A stretch of DNA of 64,000 nt from an uncultured Rikenellaceae bacterium (GTDB taxonomy: Bacteria > Bacteroidota > Bacteroidia > Bacteroidales > Rikenellaceae). Below are positions 1 to 6,943 of the stretch, piece by piece. Positions within the stretch are counted from its first letter, which is position 1. Each line of letters opens with the position of its first letter. A program made the translations under genes and the position numbers. Under the pieces are notes generated by a model, which was not told the DNA's origin, ran no database searches, and was given only the letters and a program-made list of their open reading frames with translations. The stretch is taken from contig CALVFY010000005.1 of NCBI GenBank assembly GCA_944326945.1, forward strand, positions 1 to 64,000, in the 5' to 3' direction.

Positions 1-56
1 AATGTACAATTAAAGACAACGACCATATTCCTGACTTATTGCTTATAAAATATTGA

Positions 57-356
57 GAACTAATTAGTTGTAAATACAAAAGCAGTGGCTACGCCAATGG
101 CGCTTTTAGGAAATGTCCCAATTTAACATTATTTGACGCTTCAAATTGTCATAAAATGCGCACAATATACAACATGGCATTCTACGACAGTAGGAATTTA
201 TCGATCAAAATCAACATGGAAATACCTCCTTCTATTTATTCCGATACATTTGAAGCACCCACAAAAATATATGTTCCAACATCATGTGTCGACACATATA
301 AAGTCGCTGAATATTGGAAATATTTTGCCAAGCAAATTGTCGGATATGATTTTTAA
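57..356 (+). pseudogene. C-terminal remnant of a BspA-like leucine-rich-repeat (LRR_5) surface protein
   Basis: This open frame encodes a stretch typical of the last LRR_5 repeat and tail of BspA-like proteins. It has a repeat-like segment (GAFRKCPNLTLFDASNC), then PPSIYSDTF, then the hallmark ending IYVPTSCVDTYKVAEYW before the stop at 354-356. The frame is closed upstream by a stop at 54-56, and the first in-frame ATG is at 156, already inside the repeat. The piece therefore has no proper start here and no signal peptide. It is either a decayed fragment or the end of a gene broken by a nonsense change just before the window edge. BspA-like proteins are usually secreted or surface-attached in Bacteroidetes. 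The DNA is AT-rich like the next gene. Confidence 0.5.
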
Positions 357-375
357 GTAACACCTTATTGATCGA

Positions 376-430
376 GGACAGACTTGTGCAGACGGTCTAG
401 ATTATACCGTTCTGCATAAGTTTGTCTTTT
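376..430 (+). repeat. Imperfect hairpin A, related to the hairpin at 1929-1980
   Basis: The left arm (376-396) begins GGACAGACTTGTGCA. It pairs with a right arm (406-426) ending AAGTTTGTC, across a 9-base loop and one bulged base, with G-U pairs in the outer stem. A short T-rich stretch follows, so it could end transcription of the upstream LRR fragment. The outer arms are almost identical, in the same orientation, to the hairpin after the gene at 1522, while the tips differ. That makes a recurring element as likely as a simple terminator. Confidence 0.6.
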
Positions 431-507
431 ATGCTATTTTTATTTCAATTATAATTTTTATAACTTGCATTATATATACAGATAATTAATAATCATTAGT
501 TTTTTCA

Positions 508-1455
508 ATGACAAAACTATTGCTTCCATACGCCATTAATAGCTCTGGTAACCTAGTACACATTGATGACGCCCGTAAAGGCAATACTTATACATGTCCT
601 TCATGTGGAGCACTTTTATCATTAAAAATTAGCCAAACACCTAAAGATCAGAAATATCATAAACCAAATCACTTTGCTCACAAAGTTTCTGTTGACAATC
701 ATTGCTCGGAATCATTCCTGCATAAATTATTCAAACAACGCGTAGCAGAGTATATAAGAACAGAGTTAGAGAAGCCTAATAAAGCTATTTGGTTTGAATG
801 GGAGTGTGATAAATGTAACGAACGACATAAAGGAAACTTACTAAAAAAAGCAATTAAAGTCATTGAAGAATATGACTTGCAAGTATGCAGGCCTGATATT
901 GCATTACTTGATAAAGATGATAAAGTTGTCATAGTGATTGAAATTGTGGTGACACATAAGCCGTCGTCAGAGACATTGCAATTCTATGAAGATAATAAAA
1001 TCGCATGCCTACAAATTGAGATTTCTGATTTTTCTGAATGTGACAAAATACAAGAGAAACTATTGCATCCAAACGCTGTAAGTATGTGTCCAAACCCAAT
1101 TTGTAAAAAATGCGGAGAGAGAATGAATAATACAAAATTAATAGTTGTTACTGCTCCATGCTGGAAATGTTCTAATAACATGAAAATTGCCATGATGGTA
1201 TCAAATGACAACAACTATATACTTAGCCCAAAGGATTTCACCAATAAAGAAATTGAAATGGCTCAAAAATTGGGCGTAAATATTAAAAAGCGATATAGTC
1301 AAACAGTACAAGAAAATTATTGGGTAAATGTTTGTGATAAATGCAATACATTCGTAGGAGATTTCTATATATATAACTATTTGGGGCTACCTCACGACGA
1401 AGAGATAGATTTAAGAAGTTATAAATGCTTCAATTGCATGCAAAAGGAATATTAA
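508..1455 (+). CDS. CoiA-like protein: zinc ribbons around a PD-(D/E)xK-type nuclease core
   Basis: The 315-residue protein starts like competence protein CoiA: an A/G/V-rich strand, a CPSCGALL zinc knuckle (C30, C33), HFAH at 55-58, then ES..H..FK around 68-76. The central region fits a PD-(D/E)xK nuclease (RPDIALLD with D130, then a hydrophobic strand with E145 in IEIVV). Further cysteine pairs lie at 100/103, 194/199/202, 218/221, 276/279 and 307/310, so several extra zinc-binding ribbons are likely. CoiA relatives act in DNA uptake or are carried on mobile DNA; the exact role is unknown. Codon use is strongly AT-rich, unlike the genes beyond 2.4 kb, which points to transfer. No competence genes lie nearby. 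It sits between two related hairpins together with the gene at 1522. Confidence 0.7.
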   Translation: MTKLLLPYAINSSGNLVHIDDARKGNTYTCPSCGALLSLKISQTPKDQKYHKPNHFAHKVSVDNHCSESFLHKLFKQRVAEYIRTELEKPNKAIWFEWECDKCNERHKGNLLKKAIKVIEEYDLQVCRPDIALLDKDDKVVIVIEIVVTHKPSSETLQFYEDNKIACLQIEISDFSECDKIQEKLLHPNAVSMCPNPICKKCGERMNNTKLIVVTAPCWKCSNNMKIAMMVSNDNNYILSPKDFTNKEIEMAQKLGVNIKKRYSQTVQENYWVNVCDKCNTFVGDFYIYNYLGLPHDEEIDLRSYKCFNCMQKEY

Positions 1456-1521
1456 GGAAGCCAAGCCCCATTCTATAGAAATATTTATCCATTTCAGTAC
1501 TTTTGAGAAAACACGCCTATT

Positions 1522-1905
1522 ATGAGAATAGCATCCAATCATATCGTTACGCTCCAACCTAATGAGATTTTTGTTTTCGGGAGCAATCTGGCAGGACAAC
1601 ACGGAGGTGGTGCAGCACGGCTGGCTTATCAAAAATTCGGTGCCGTGTGGGGACAAGGTGTCGGACTACAAGGACAAAGTTATGGAATCCCGACCATGCA
1701 GGGCGGTGTGGAGACCATTAAACCATACGTGGATGAATTTATCGAGTTTGCCAAACGAAATCCGCAACTGAGATTTCTGGTAACGGAGATCGGTTGTGGA
1801 ATAGCGGGCTTTCGAGTCGAAGAGATTGCACCTCTATTTAAACAGGCCGTAGAGGTGGAGAACATCTACCTGCCCGAACGTTTCTGGAAAGTGTTGGAGG
1901 AATAG
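1522..1905 (+). CDS. Small macro-domain-like protein (A1S_2505-type, phage/accessory)
   Basis: The 127-residue protein has the motif IFVFGSNLAGQHGGGAARLA near the N-terminus (about residues 16-35). It then has YGIPTM and, near residues 85-100, FLVTEIGCGIAGF. This arrangement, a glycine-rich loop after a strand and a second GCGIAG loop, resembles macro-domain nucleotide-binding folds. It matches small proteins I recall being annotated as A1S_2505-family phage non-structural proteins. A likely ligand is ADP-ribose or a related nucleotide, but no activity can be read directly. It follows the CoiA-like gene by 66 bases on the same strand and is less AT-rich than that gene. A large hairpin follows its stop. 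Confidence 0.6.
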   Translation: MRIASNHIVTLQPNEIFVFGSNLAGQHGGGAARLAYQKFGAVWGQGVGLQGQSYGIPTMQGGVETIKPYVDEFIEFAKRNPQLRFLVTEIGCGIAGFRVEEIAPLFKQAVEVENIYLPERFWKVLEE

Positions 1906-1928
1906 CAAAACTGACAACTATTAGAAAA

Positions 1929-1980
1929 GGACAGACTTTTGCAAAGGGGTTTATTTAAGACCCCTTGCAAATGTTTGTCC
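1929..1980 (+). repeat. Imperfect hairpin B, related to the hairpin at 376-430
   Basis: The left arm 1929-1950 (GGACAGACTTTTGCAAAGGG plus GT) pairs with the right arm 1960-1980 (ACCCCTTGCAAATGTTTGTC plus C) across a 9-base loop. Only minor mismatches occur. The outer arms match hairpin A in sequence and orientation; the tip differs. It follows the stop at 1905 by 23 bases and may serve as a terminator. The run after it (TCTTTG) is only weakly U-rich. Confidence 0.65.
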
Positions 1981-2120
1981 TCTTTGTTTAATAGCTTTCT
2001 ATGGAGTTATACTTATACAGATATGTGTGTACAGTCGCGCTACGGCCGACAGCACAACAAGCAATTTATAATACCAAATAATTAATTGATTTATTAACCC
2101 ACTCTCAATTACTTAGGAAA

Positions 2121-2142
2121 GTTAAACCAACAGTTAAACCAA
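2121..2142 (+). repeat. Two direct copies of GTTAAACCAA
   Basis: GTTAAACCAA occurs at 2121-2130 and again at 2133-2142, 12 bases apart centre to centre, roughly one helical turn. The pair lies about 70 bases from the disrupted end of the tRNA gene. Spaced short direct repeats near an attachment site are typical of integrase arm or excisionase sites; that role here is inferred. Confidence 0.45.
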
Positions 2143-2211
2143 GATTTTCAGAAGATACGAAAGAGAGAGAATTTAGCTTGTAACTACACCAATTACAGTG
2201 AATTGCGATTT

Positions 2212-2285
2212 GGATTTTCAGGCGGTTCGAACCCAAGACCCACAGCTTAGAAGGCTGTTGCTCTATCCAACTGAGCTACGGAACC
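2212..2285 (-). tRNA. tRNA-Arg (anticodon TCT) with a non-pairing 3' end, probably broken by insertion
   Basis: Read on the minus strand from 2285, the gene starts GGTTCCGTAGCTCAGTTGG. It has a normal D arm, an anticodon stem ACAGC/GCTGT with loop CTTCTAA (anticodon TCT, arginine), and a T-loop TTCGAAC. From the T stem onward it fails. The 5' side TTGGG would need CCCAA but the sequence gives CGCCT, and the acceptor GGTTCCG faces GAAAATC, where only the outer four positions pair. The break point coincides with the AT-rich accessory DNA to the left. This is the usual target region of tyrosine integrases. A functional tRNA is unlikely from this copy. Confidence 0.7.
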
Positions 2286-2370
2286 TTTGTTTCGGAGCAC
2301 AAAATTAACGCAATTATTCCGAATCTGCAAAATTATCTCCCGAAGATAGTCGGGGTTTTTGTGACGAATG

Positions 2371-2402
2371 CTTGTTTTTTTTGAGTGTAGTCTTTATCTT
2401 TA
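2371..2402 (+). promoter_or_regulatory. Bacteroidetes-type promoter for the exported protein at 2425
   Basis: A -7 box TATCTTTA lies at 2395-2402, with a -33-like CTTG at 2371-2374 spaced by 20 bases. A start site near 2408 would leave a short leader before ATG 2425. Confidence 0.45.
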
Positions 2403-2424
2403 ATGTACAATGAATATTGTTCTT

Positions 2425-3450
2425 ATGAAAAAGGCGGTTTTATTGTTCCTGTTGCTGATGGGGGGGATCTGCCGGGCGGTATCTACTCCGCAGATTCATG
2501 ATCGGCTGTTGTTTGAAAACGACACGATGGACCTGTGGAGTGATCCTCTTTCGGTGTATATGGATCTGTATCCGGCGCAGGGAGATAAGATCGTGGAGAA
2601 GGACTTTCCCAATCCCACCAATTGCTGGAGAGGGTACTATGCCACGTGGCAGATCGAAAACGACACGCTCTATCTGGTCGGAGTACAGTCCGGAAAAGGG
2701 GAGATCGATCTGGCGCAATGTTTCGGGGAGAGATGCCGGGATGGTCGGGTGTGGGCGGATTGGTATACCGATGCCTTGTATGCCCAGTACGGCCGGGTTG
2801 TGACGCTCGACATGTTCAGGGGAAAAGTACGGTTTCGAGAGCGTTATTGGCTGTTCGACAAGGGGGTGGTCGTGGCTGGACAGACGAAAGATTATTCCAC
2901 TTTGACGGCTGAAGGGCGAGACGATGTGGCGCGTATTTGGTACGGAGACAGTCTCAATACGGGGCGGGTGGTACTCGATCTGACCGAATACCTGAAGACT
3001 CATTTCCGTTGGACGGAAGCGATGACCGAGAAACGGAGTGTCCATATTGTGGGTCATGTGGCCGACGATCTGTCGTTTGTGGTGGAGTCCGGGGCGGAAA
3101 AGGAGAAGCGATTGCTGGTGCCGTTTATTTGGGACGGTCGTCAGGATATGTCTGCGGAGGAAAAAGAAAAGCGAGACAGGATAAATCGCTATTTCCGACA
3201 CAAGGTGGACTCATTGGACCGCGTGATGCAACAGGAGGATGCATATATGAAGGAACTGAAACGGGTGTTGTCGGAGGTGAAGGTGGAGACCATCCTGTGC
3301 ATGGGGAAATCCAATGGATTTATTTATGATCAGATCTATGAATTCGATCCCCGAACCCGTACGATCTGGGGACGCAACAAAACAATGCAAGAGTGGCGGG
3401 AGGAGTGGTTGTCGAGTCAGAAGATAATCTCAGATCCTGATAATCACTGA
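2425..3450 (+). CDS. Hypothetical exported protein
   Basis: The 341-residue product begins with a clear signal peptide (MKKAVLLFLLLMGGICRAVS), so ATG 2425 is preferred over the in-frame ATG at 2410. The mature part is rich in aromatic and charged residues. It has W/Y-dense segments near the start (CWRGYYATWQIEND) and an acidic/basic helical stretch near residues 240-300 that may be coiled coil. I recognise no catalytic motif and no family. It should be periplasmic or cell-envelope located. It is a single-gene unit with its own promoter upstream and a strong bidirectional terminator downstream shared with the convergent FAD oxidoreductase. It is the first gene with the window's normal base composition after the island junction. 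Confidence 0.75.
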   Translation: MKKAVLLFLLLMGGICRAVSTPQIHDRLLFENDTMDLWSDPLSVYMDLYPAQGDKIVEKDFPNPTNCWRGYYATWQIENDTLYLVGVQSGKGEIDLAQCFGERCRDGRVWADWYTDALYAQYGRVVTLDMFRGKVRFRERYWLFDKGVVVAGQTKDYSTLTAEGRDDVARIWYGDSLNTGRVVLDLTEYLKTHFRWTEAMTEKRSVHIVGHVADDLSFVVESGAEKEKRLLVPFIWDGRQDMSAEEKEKRDRINRYFRHKVDSLDRVMQQEDAYMKELKRVLSEVKVETILCMGKSNGFIYDQIYEFDPRTRTIWGRNKTMQEWREEWLSSQKIISDPDNH

Positions 3451-3467
3451 CGGCTTAAGAGAAAATA

Positions 3468-3507
3468 AAAACCGGAAGAGGAACCATACCGCCCCTCTTC
3501 CGGTTTT
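3468..3507. terminator. Bidirectional terminator between convergent genes
   Basis: The arms AAAACCGGAAGAGG (3468-3481) and CCTCTTCCGGTTTT (3494-3507) pair perfectly over 14 bases. A-rich and T-rich flanks let it work on both strands, ending the exported protein gene and the FAD oxidoreductase gene. Confidence 0.85.
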
Positions 3508-3528
3508 CTTAGTTAGTATCCCTTCGTA

Positions 3529-5133
3529 CTATTTTTTCGAGGGGGCGACGTATTCGAATATCTGTCCTTGCGATTGGAGACGTTCCTGCAGAGCGGGTAT
3601 GTCGATTTTCTGCACGGAGGTTTTCCCGCGTACGGCCTGTACGGCAGCCACTCCGGCCGCATGACCGGTAATCATATAGACGGGTTCCATGCGCAGAGAT
3701 CCGTAGATGACGTGCGAGGCCGACAGGCAGATCGTTACCAGAAGATTTCCGCACTCATCCTCTTTGGGTGTAAGACTCCGATAGGGAATCTGATAAGGCT
3801 TGTGGGACAAGTGGGTGAATTTGCCGCGCACACCCTCAACGGGGATTCCCATATTCCCTTCGACAATCAGTCTGCCGTCGGGGGTGATGGTTCTCTGTAC
3901 GTTGTGGCAATCCATGAAGTAGGAGCCCATGCCGATCACATCCTCCTTCATGGGATTCTCCCAGGCATCCTGCTGACGCATCACATAGGCGCCTTTCATG
4001 CGACGTCCTTCGCGGATATACAGCGTGCGGGGCCAGTAGCCGTTATCGGCGAATTCGTCTTTGGCGAAGCCCCACGTCGAGGCCTCCTTGCGAAGAGCTT
4101 CGGGCACGCGCGGATCGTGAGTGAAGAACCACAGTGCCCCCATTTGGTAATCCTTGTGATATTGCCAGATTCTTTGACGTTCGGCGTAGCTTCCGTCCGG
4201 ATACCCCCATGACACATTGCTCAGATCCATGTGATTGATGTCGGTTTTGCCGTTGGGCAGGTGATAGAACGTATAGACGCCGTCGAGTTTGGTGACGTTG
4301 GTTTTCAGCACGCGGTCCAGGGTCCCTTTATAACGGACGGGATCGTAATTGTCCGGTTTGGAGAAGGGAACTCGGTTTTCGGGCCGGTTGGTCAGGGTGA
4401 GCCGGAAGCAATAGGCCTGCACTTTGTTGTCGGCTTCGCCCGGTTCGCCGGCCTCGCCGAAATGGTAGTCGAAAGGCAGATCCTTGTACTCTTCCTTCAG
4501 CTCGGCGATCCGTTTGCTGCCCACTTTCTGAACGGGGATGTCGGTCCGGATACGCACACCGGCACCCGATTCGCCGTACTCCTTCATGCTTTCCCGGCCG
4601 ACGGTATAGGACACTCCGGCCCAAGCCATCAGATCTCCTTCGTAGGTGGCATCGATGAACACCGGGGCCGTAAAGCTGTCTCCGTTTTCCATGATCAGCC
4701 GGCGGATTTTTCCGTTTTTACACTCCACGCCCTCTTTTTCCAGCAGTCGGGTACCGTAGAACACTTCCACTCCGGCCTCTTTGACCATGGCGACAAAAGT
4801 CTGTTCTGCGACCGAAGGTTCCAGTTTCCAGCAGGGTTTGCCTCCCATTTTGTAGTGATCGCCTACGCGGGTAAAGAATTCCCTGGCATAGCCTCCGATC
4901 GAGGCCTCTTTCCCCTTGTCCACGTTGCCCAGTCCGCTGCTGGTCATGCCTCCCAGATGGTTGGTGTACTCCAGCAGAGCCACTTTGGCCCCTTCGCGGG
5001 CGGCGGCGCAGGCTGCAATCACTCCGGAGGAGGTGCCTCCGTACACTACGACATCGAATGAATACTTCTCTCCGGCAAACGACAGAGCCGGAACGAGCAG
5101 GGTGATAATGACCCCCAAGATGGTCCTTTTCAT
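3529..5133 (-). CDS. Secreted FAD-dependent oxidoreductase (FAD_oxidored family)
   Basis: The 534-residue protein has a signal peptide (MKRTILGVIITLLVPALSFA) followed at once by a dinucleotide-binding strand and loop FDVVVYGGTSSGVIAACAAA (about residues 26-45). This is a variant of GxGxxG in which the first glycines are GGTSSG. LLEYTNHLGGMTSSGLG (about 53-69) is the usual flavin-contact segment of this family, and a second flavin-side motif VFIDATYEGDLMAWAG lies near 155-170. Enzymes of this type are common next to polysaccharide-degradation genes in Bacteroidetes, but substrates are mostly unknown. It is divergent from two GH28 enzymes across a 110-base promoter region, so shared control is plausible. 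Confidence 0.85.
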   Translation of the reverse strand: MKRTILGVIITLLVPALSFAGEKYSFDVVVYGGTSSGVIAACAAAREGAKVALLEYTNHLGGMTSSGLGNVDKGKEASIGGYAREFFTRVGDHYKMGGKPCWKLEPSVAEQTFVAMVKEAGVEVFYGTRLLEKEGVECKNGKIRRLIMENGDSFTAPVFIDATYEGDLMAWAGVSYTVGRESMKEYGESGAGVRIRTDIPVQKVGSKRIAELKEEYKDLPFDYHFGEAGEPGEADNKVQAYCFRLTLTNRPENRVPFSKPDNYDPVRYKGTLDRVLKTNVTKLDGVYTFYHLPNGKTDINHMDLSNVSWGYPDGSYAERQRIWQYHKDYQMGALWFFTHDPRVPEALRKEASTWGFAKDEFADNGYWPRTLYIREGRRMKGAYVMRQQDAWENPMKEDVIGMGSYFMDCHNVQRTITPDGRLIVEGNMGIPVEGVRGKFTHLSHKPYQIPYRSLTPKEDECGNLLVTICLSASHVIYGSLRMEPVYMITGHAAGVAAVQAVRGKTSVQKIDIPALQERLQSQGQIFEYVAPSKK

Positions 5134-5167
5134 TATGTTTTGTTTAGGGTTAATTAGTAAGGTGGCA

Positions 5168-5175
5168 GAAAGATA
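5168..5175 (-). promoter_or_regulatory. Candidate -7 box for the FAD oxidoreductase
   Basis: On the minus strand this reads TATCTTTC, one mismatch from TAnnTTTG, about 35 bases upstream of ATG 5133. Confidence 0.35.
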
Positions 5176-5185
5176 GTGTTATTCT

Positions 5186-5215
5186 TTTGAAATCTGAAAT
5201 TTTTTTCCATCTTTG
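5186..5215 (+). promoter_or_regulatory. Candidate promoter for the GH28 gene pair
   Basis: TTTG at 5186-5189 and CATCTTTG at 5208-5215 (one mismatch from TAnnTTTG) are 18 bases apart, about 28 bases before ATG 5244. It lies in the same short region as the divergent FAD oxidoreductase promoter. Confidence 0.4.
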
Positions 5216-5243
5216 TTTTCTCAACCCTAAAAAAACTGACATT

Positions 5244-6890
5244 ATGAGATTGAAATTACTGACAGTCTGTGCGCTGTTTGCGGTACAGGGCGCGCAGTGT
5301 CTGACGGTCGATGTGCTCCGTGCCGGGGCGAAACCCGATGGGAAAACCCTTTGTACCGAGGTGATTCAGCAGGCTATCGACCGATGTTCCGCTGCCGGAG
5401 GAGGCGAAGTGGTGTTGCCGGCCGGCCGTTACCTGAGCGGAACGATTCGTTTGAAGGATCATGTGACTTTACGGCTGGAATCGGGTGCGACTTTGTTGGG
5501 AAGTACCCGTTTCGAGGATTACGATCCCTATAATCTGATTCGTGCTACCAATGTGAAAGATATTGCAATCGTGGGCGAAGGGGTGATCGATGGACAGGGG
5601 TCTGCTTTTTGGATTCCGTCCAATCTGGAGAGTTCCCGGCGGCTCTACGGTTGGGTGCCGACGTTCAAACATGATCATCCCAAGGATGAAAAGGGAAATC
5701 GGGCGGCTCCGGGTAATTTGATCTTGTTGACTGAATGTCAAAATGTGAGGATAGAGGGAGTTACTTTGCACGATTCGGAGAGTTGGACCGTGAATCTTCA
5801 CGGATGTGACGAGGTGGTGATTCGCGGTGTGAAAATCAGGAATTATATGCACGGACCCAATACGGACGGTATTGATATTGTTGCTTCGCGCAATGTGACG
5901 ATTTCCGATTGCGATATCTATACGGCCGACGATGCCATCGTGCTCAAGAACCGGACCGAACGGTTTTGGTCGCGTGCTTGCGAGAATATCACCGTAACCA
6001 ACTGTATCCTGACCAGTGCCTGCAATGGGTTCAAGATTGGTACGGAGACCCGGGGTGATTTCCGGAACATCGTTTTCAGCAATTCGGTGATCAAGGCTGC
6101 CCGTGCGGACGAGGAACTGGCAAAAACGGGAGCGGCCTCGATCGATCCGAATCACTGGGGAAATGCCCTGGCGCCTTTGTCGGGGATTGCTGTCGAGAGC
6201 GTGGACGGCAGTCGGATCGATGGCATATCGGTTTCCAATATTGTCATGGATGAGGTGCGTGCCCCGATTTTTATCAGACTGGGTGCCCGGAATGCAGCGA
6301 AGGGAAAGTCGAATAAGCCCTGTCCGGGGTCGATCCGTAATGTGTCCATATCGAACGTGATTGCACGCGGAGCATCGACAGCCTCGTCGGTGACGGCCGT
6401 TACGCCTGTCCATGTGGAGAATGTCTTGTTCGACAATATCATTATCCACACCAAGGGAGGGGGGACTGAACAGATGGCCGCCATCGAATTGGCGGAGAAA
6501 CGAACCTCCTATCCCGAAGCTACCATGTGGGGGCAGATGCCCGTGTCGGGTCTGTATCTGCGGTATGTGAAGGGCATGAGGCTCGACGGGGTGCAGATTT
6601 TCCCCGAAGAGGCCGACAAACGTCCGTTGGTGTTGATGGAACAGGCAGAGAATGTGGCAGTGAGCGATTTTGTGACCAATGCCCACAATGCGGGAAGTGC
6701 CGTTTTTCTGATGAAAGGGGTTCGCGATGTCTGGTTCCGCGACGTACGGATTCCGGAGTCGGCCCCGGCCTCTTCCTGGTTTGAGGTGAAAGAGGGCTCC
6801 AAGGGTGTTTTGATCGACACTCCGCAGGTCGGGTCCTTGTCCTCGACTCGGATAAGGAGCGAAGCCGGGGAGGCCGTGTCTGTCCGGTAA
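5244..6890 (+). CDS. Secreted GH28-family glycoside hydrolase (polygalacturonase-like), first of two
   Basis: ATG 5244 gives a signal peptide (MRLKLLTVCALFAVQGAQC) and a 548-residue product; an in-frame start at 5187 would bury it. The N-terminal segment (GAKPDGKTLCTEVIQQAID, then AAGGGEVVLPAGRYLSGTI) is the usual opening of pectate-lyase-fold GH28 enzymes, and repeated beta-helix rungs follow. Catalytic acids are visible in PNTDGIDI and YTADDAIVLK. The third GH28 motif, normally containing GHG, is replaced by CNGFKIGTE, as in the neighbouring paralogue. The enzyme should cleave alpha-linked uronic-acid or rhamnogalacturonan-type glycans in the periplasm or outside. It is followed by its paralogue, 53 bases away. 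Confidence 0.88.
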   Translation: MRLKLLTVCALFAVQGAQCLTVDVLRAGAKPDGKTLCTEVIQQAIDRCSAAGGGEVVLPAGRYLSGTIRLKDHVTLRLESGATLLGSTRFEDYDPYNLIRATNVKDIAIVGEGVIDGQGSAFWIPSNLESSRRLYGWVPTFKHDHPKDEKGNRAAPGNLILLTECQNVRIEGVTLHDSESWTVNLHGCDEVVIRGVKIRNYMHGPNTDGIDIVASRNVTISDCDIYTADDAIVLKNRTERFWSRACENITVTNCILTSACNGFKIGTETRGDFRNIVFSNSVIKAARADEELAKTGAASIDPNHWGNALAPLSGIAVESVDGSRIDGISVSNIVMDEVRAPIFIRLGARNAAKGKSNKPCPGSIRNVSISNVIARGASTASSVTAVTPVHVENVLFDNIIIHTKGGGTEQMAAIELAEKRTSYPEATMWGQMPVSGLYLRYVKGMRLDGVQIFPEEADKRPLVLMEQAENVAVSDFVTNAHNAGSAVFLMKGVRDVWFRDVRIPESAPASSWFEVKEGSKGVLIDTPQVGSLSSTRIRSEAGEAVSVR

Positions 6891-6943
6891 TAAACGGATG
6901 AGAGATAGAACTAACCATAAAATTAACCATGATAAAAATACAG

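Larger units (their letters stand above)
1906..2409. other. Gene-free junction region: hairpin, direct repeats, broken tRNA, chromosomal promoter
   Basis: This 0.5-kb stretch carries no credible protein gene. In order it holds hairpin B (1929-1980), an AT-rich run, two 10-base direct repeats (2121-2142), the disrupted tRNA-Arg (2212-2285, minus strand), and the promoter of the exported protein at 2425. It looks like the boundary between an accessory segment on the left and ordinary chromosome on the right. Confidence 0.6.

Noticed and set aside
133..360. A 75-codon frame overlapping the LRR tail in another register
   Set aside because: The leucine-rich-repeat frame gives a clear family match; this one gives none.
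376..1980. Hairpins as classical integron attC sites
   Set aside because: The outer arms do not contain GTTRRRY or RYYYAAC core sites, and no integron integrase is seen. Only the layout is similar.
5187..5243. N-terminal extension of the first GH28 enzyme
   Set aside because: It would place 19 hydrophilic/aromatic residues before a clean signal peptide and overlap the promoter; ATG 5244 is preferred.
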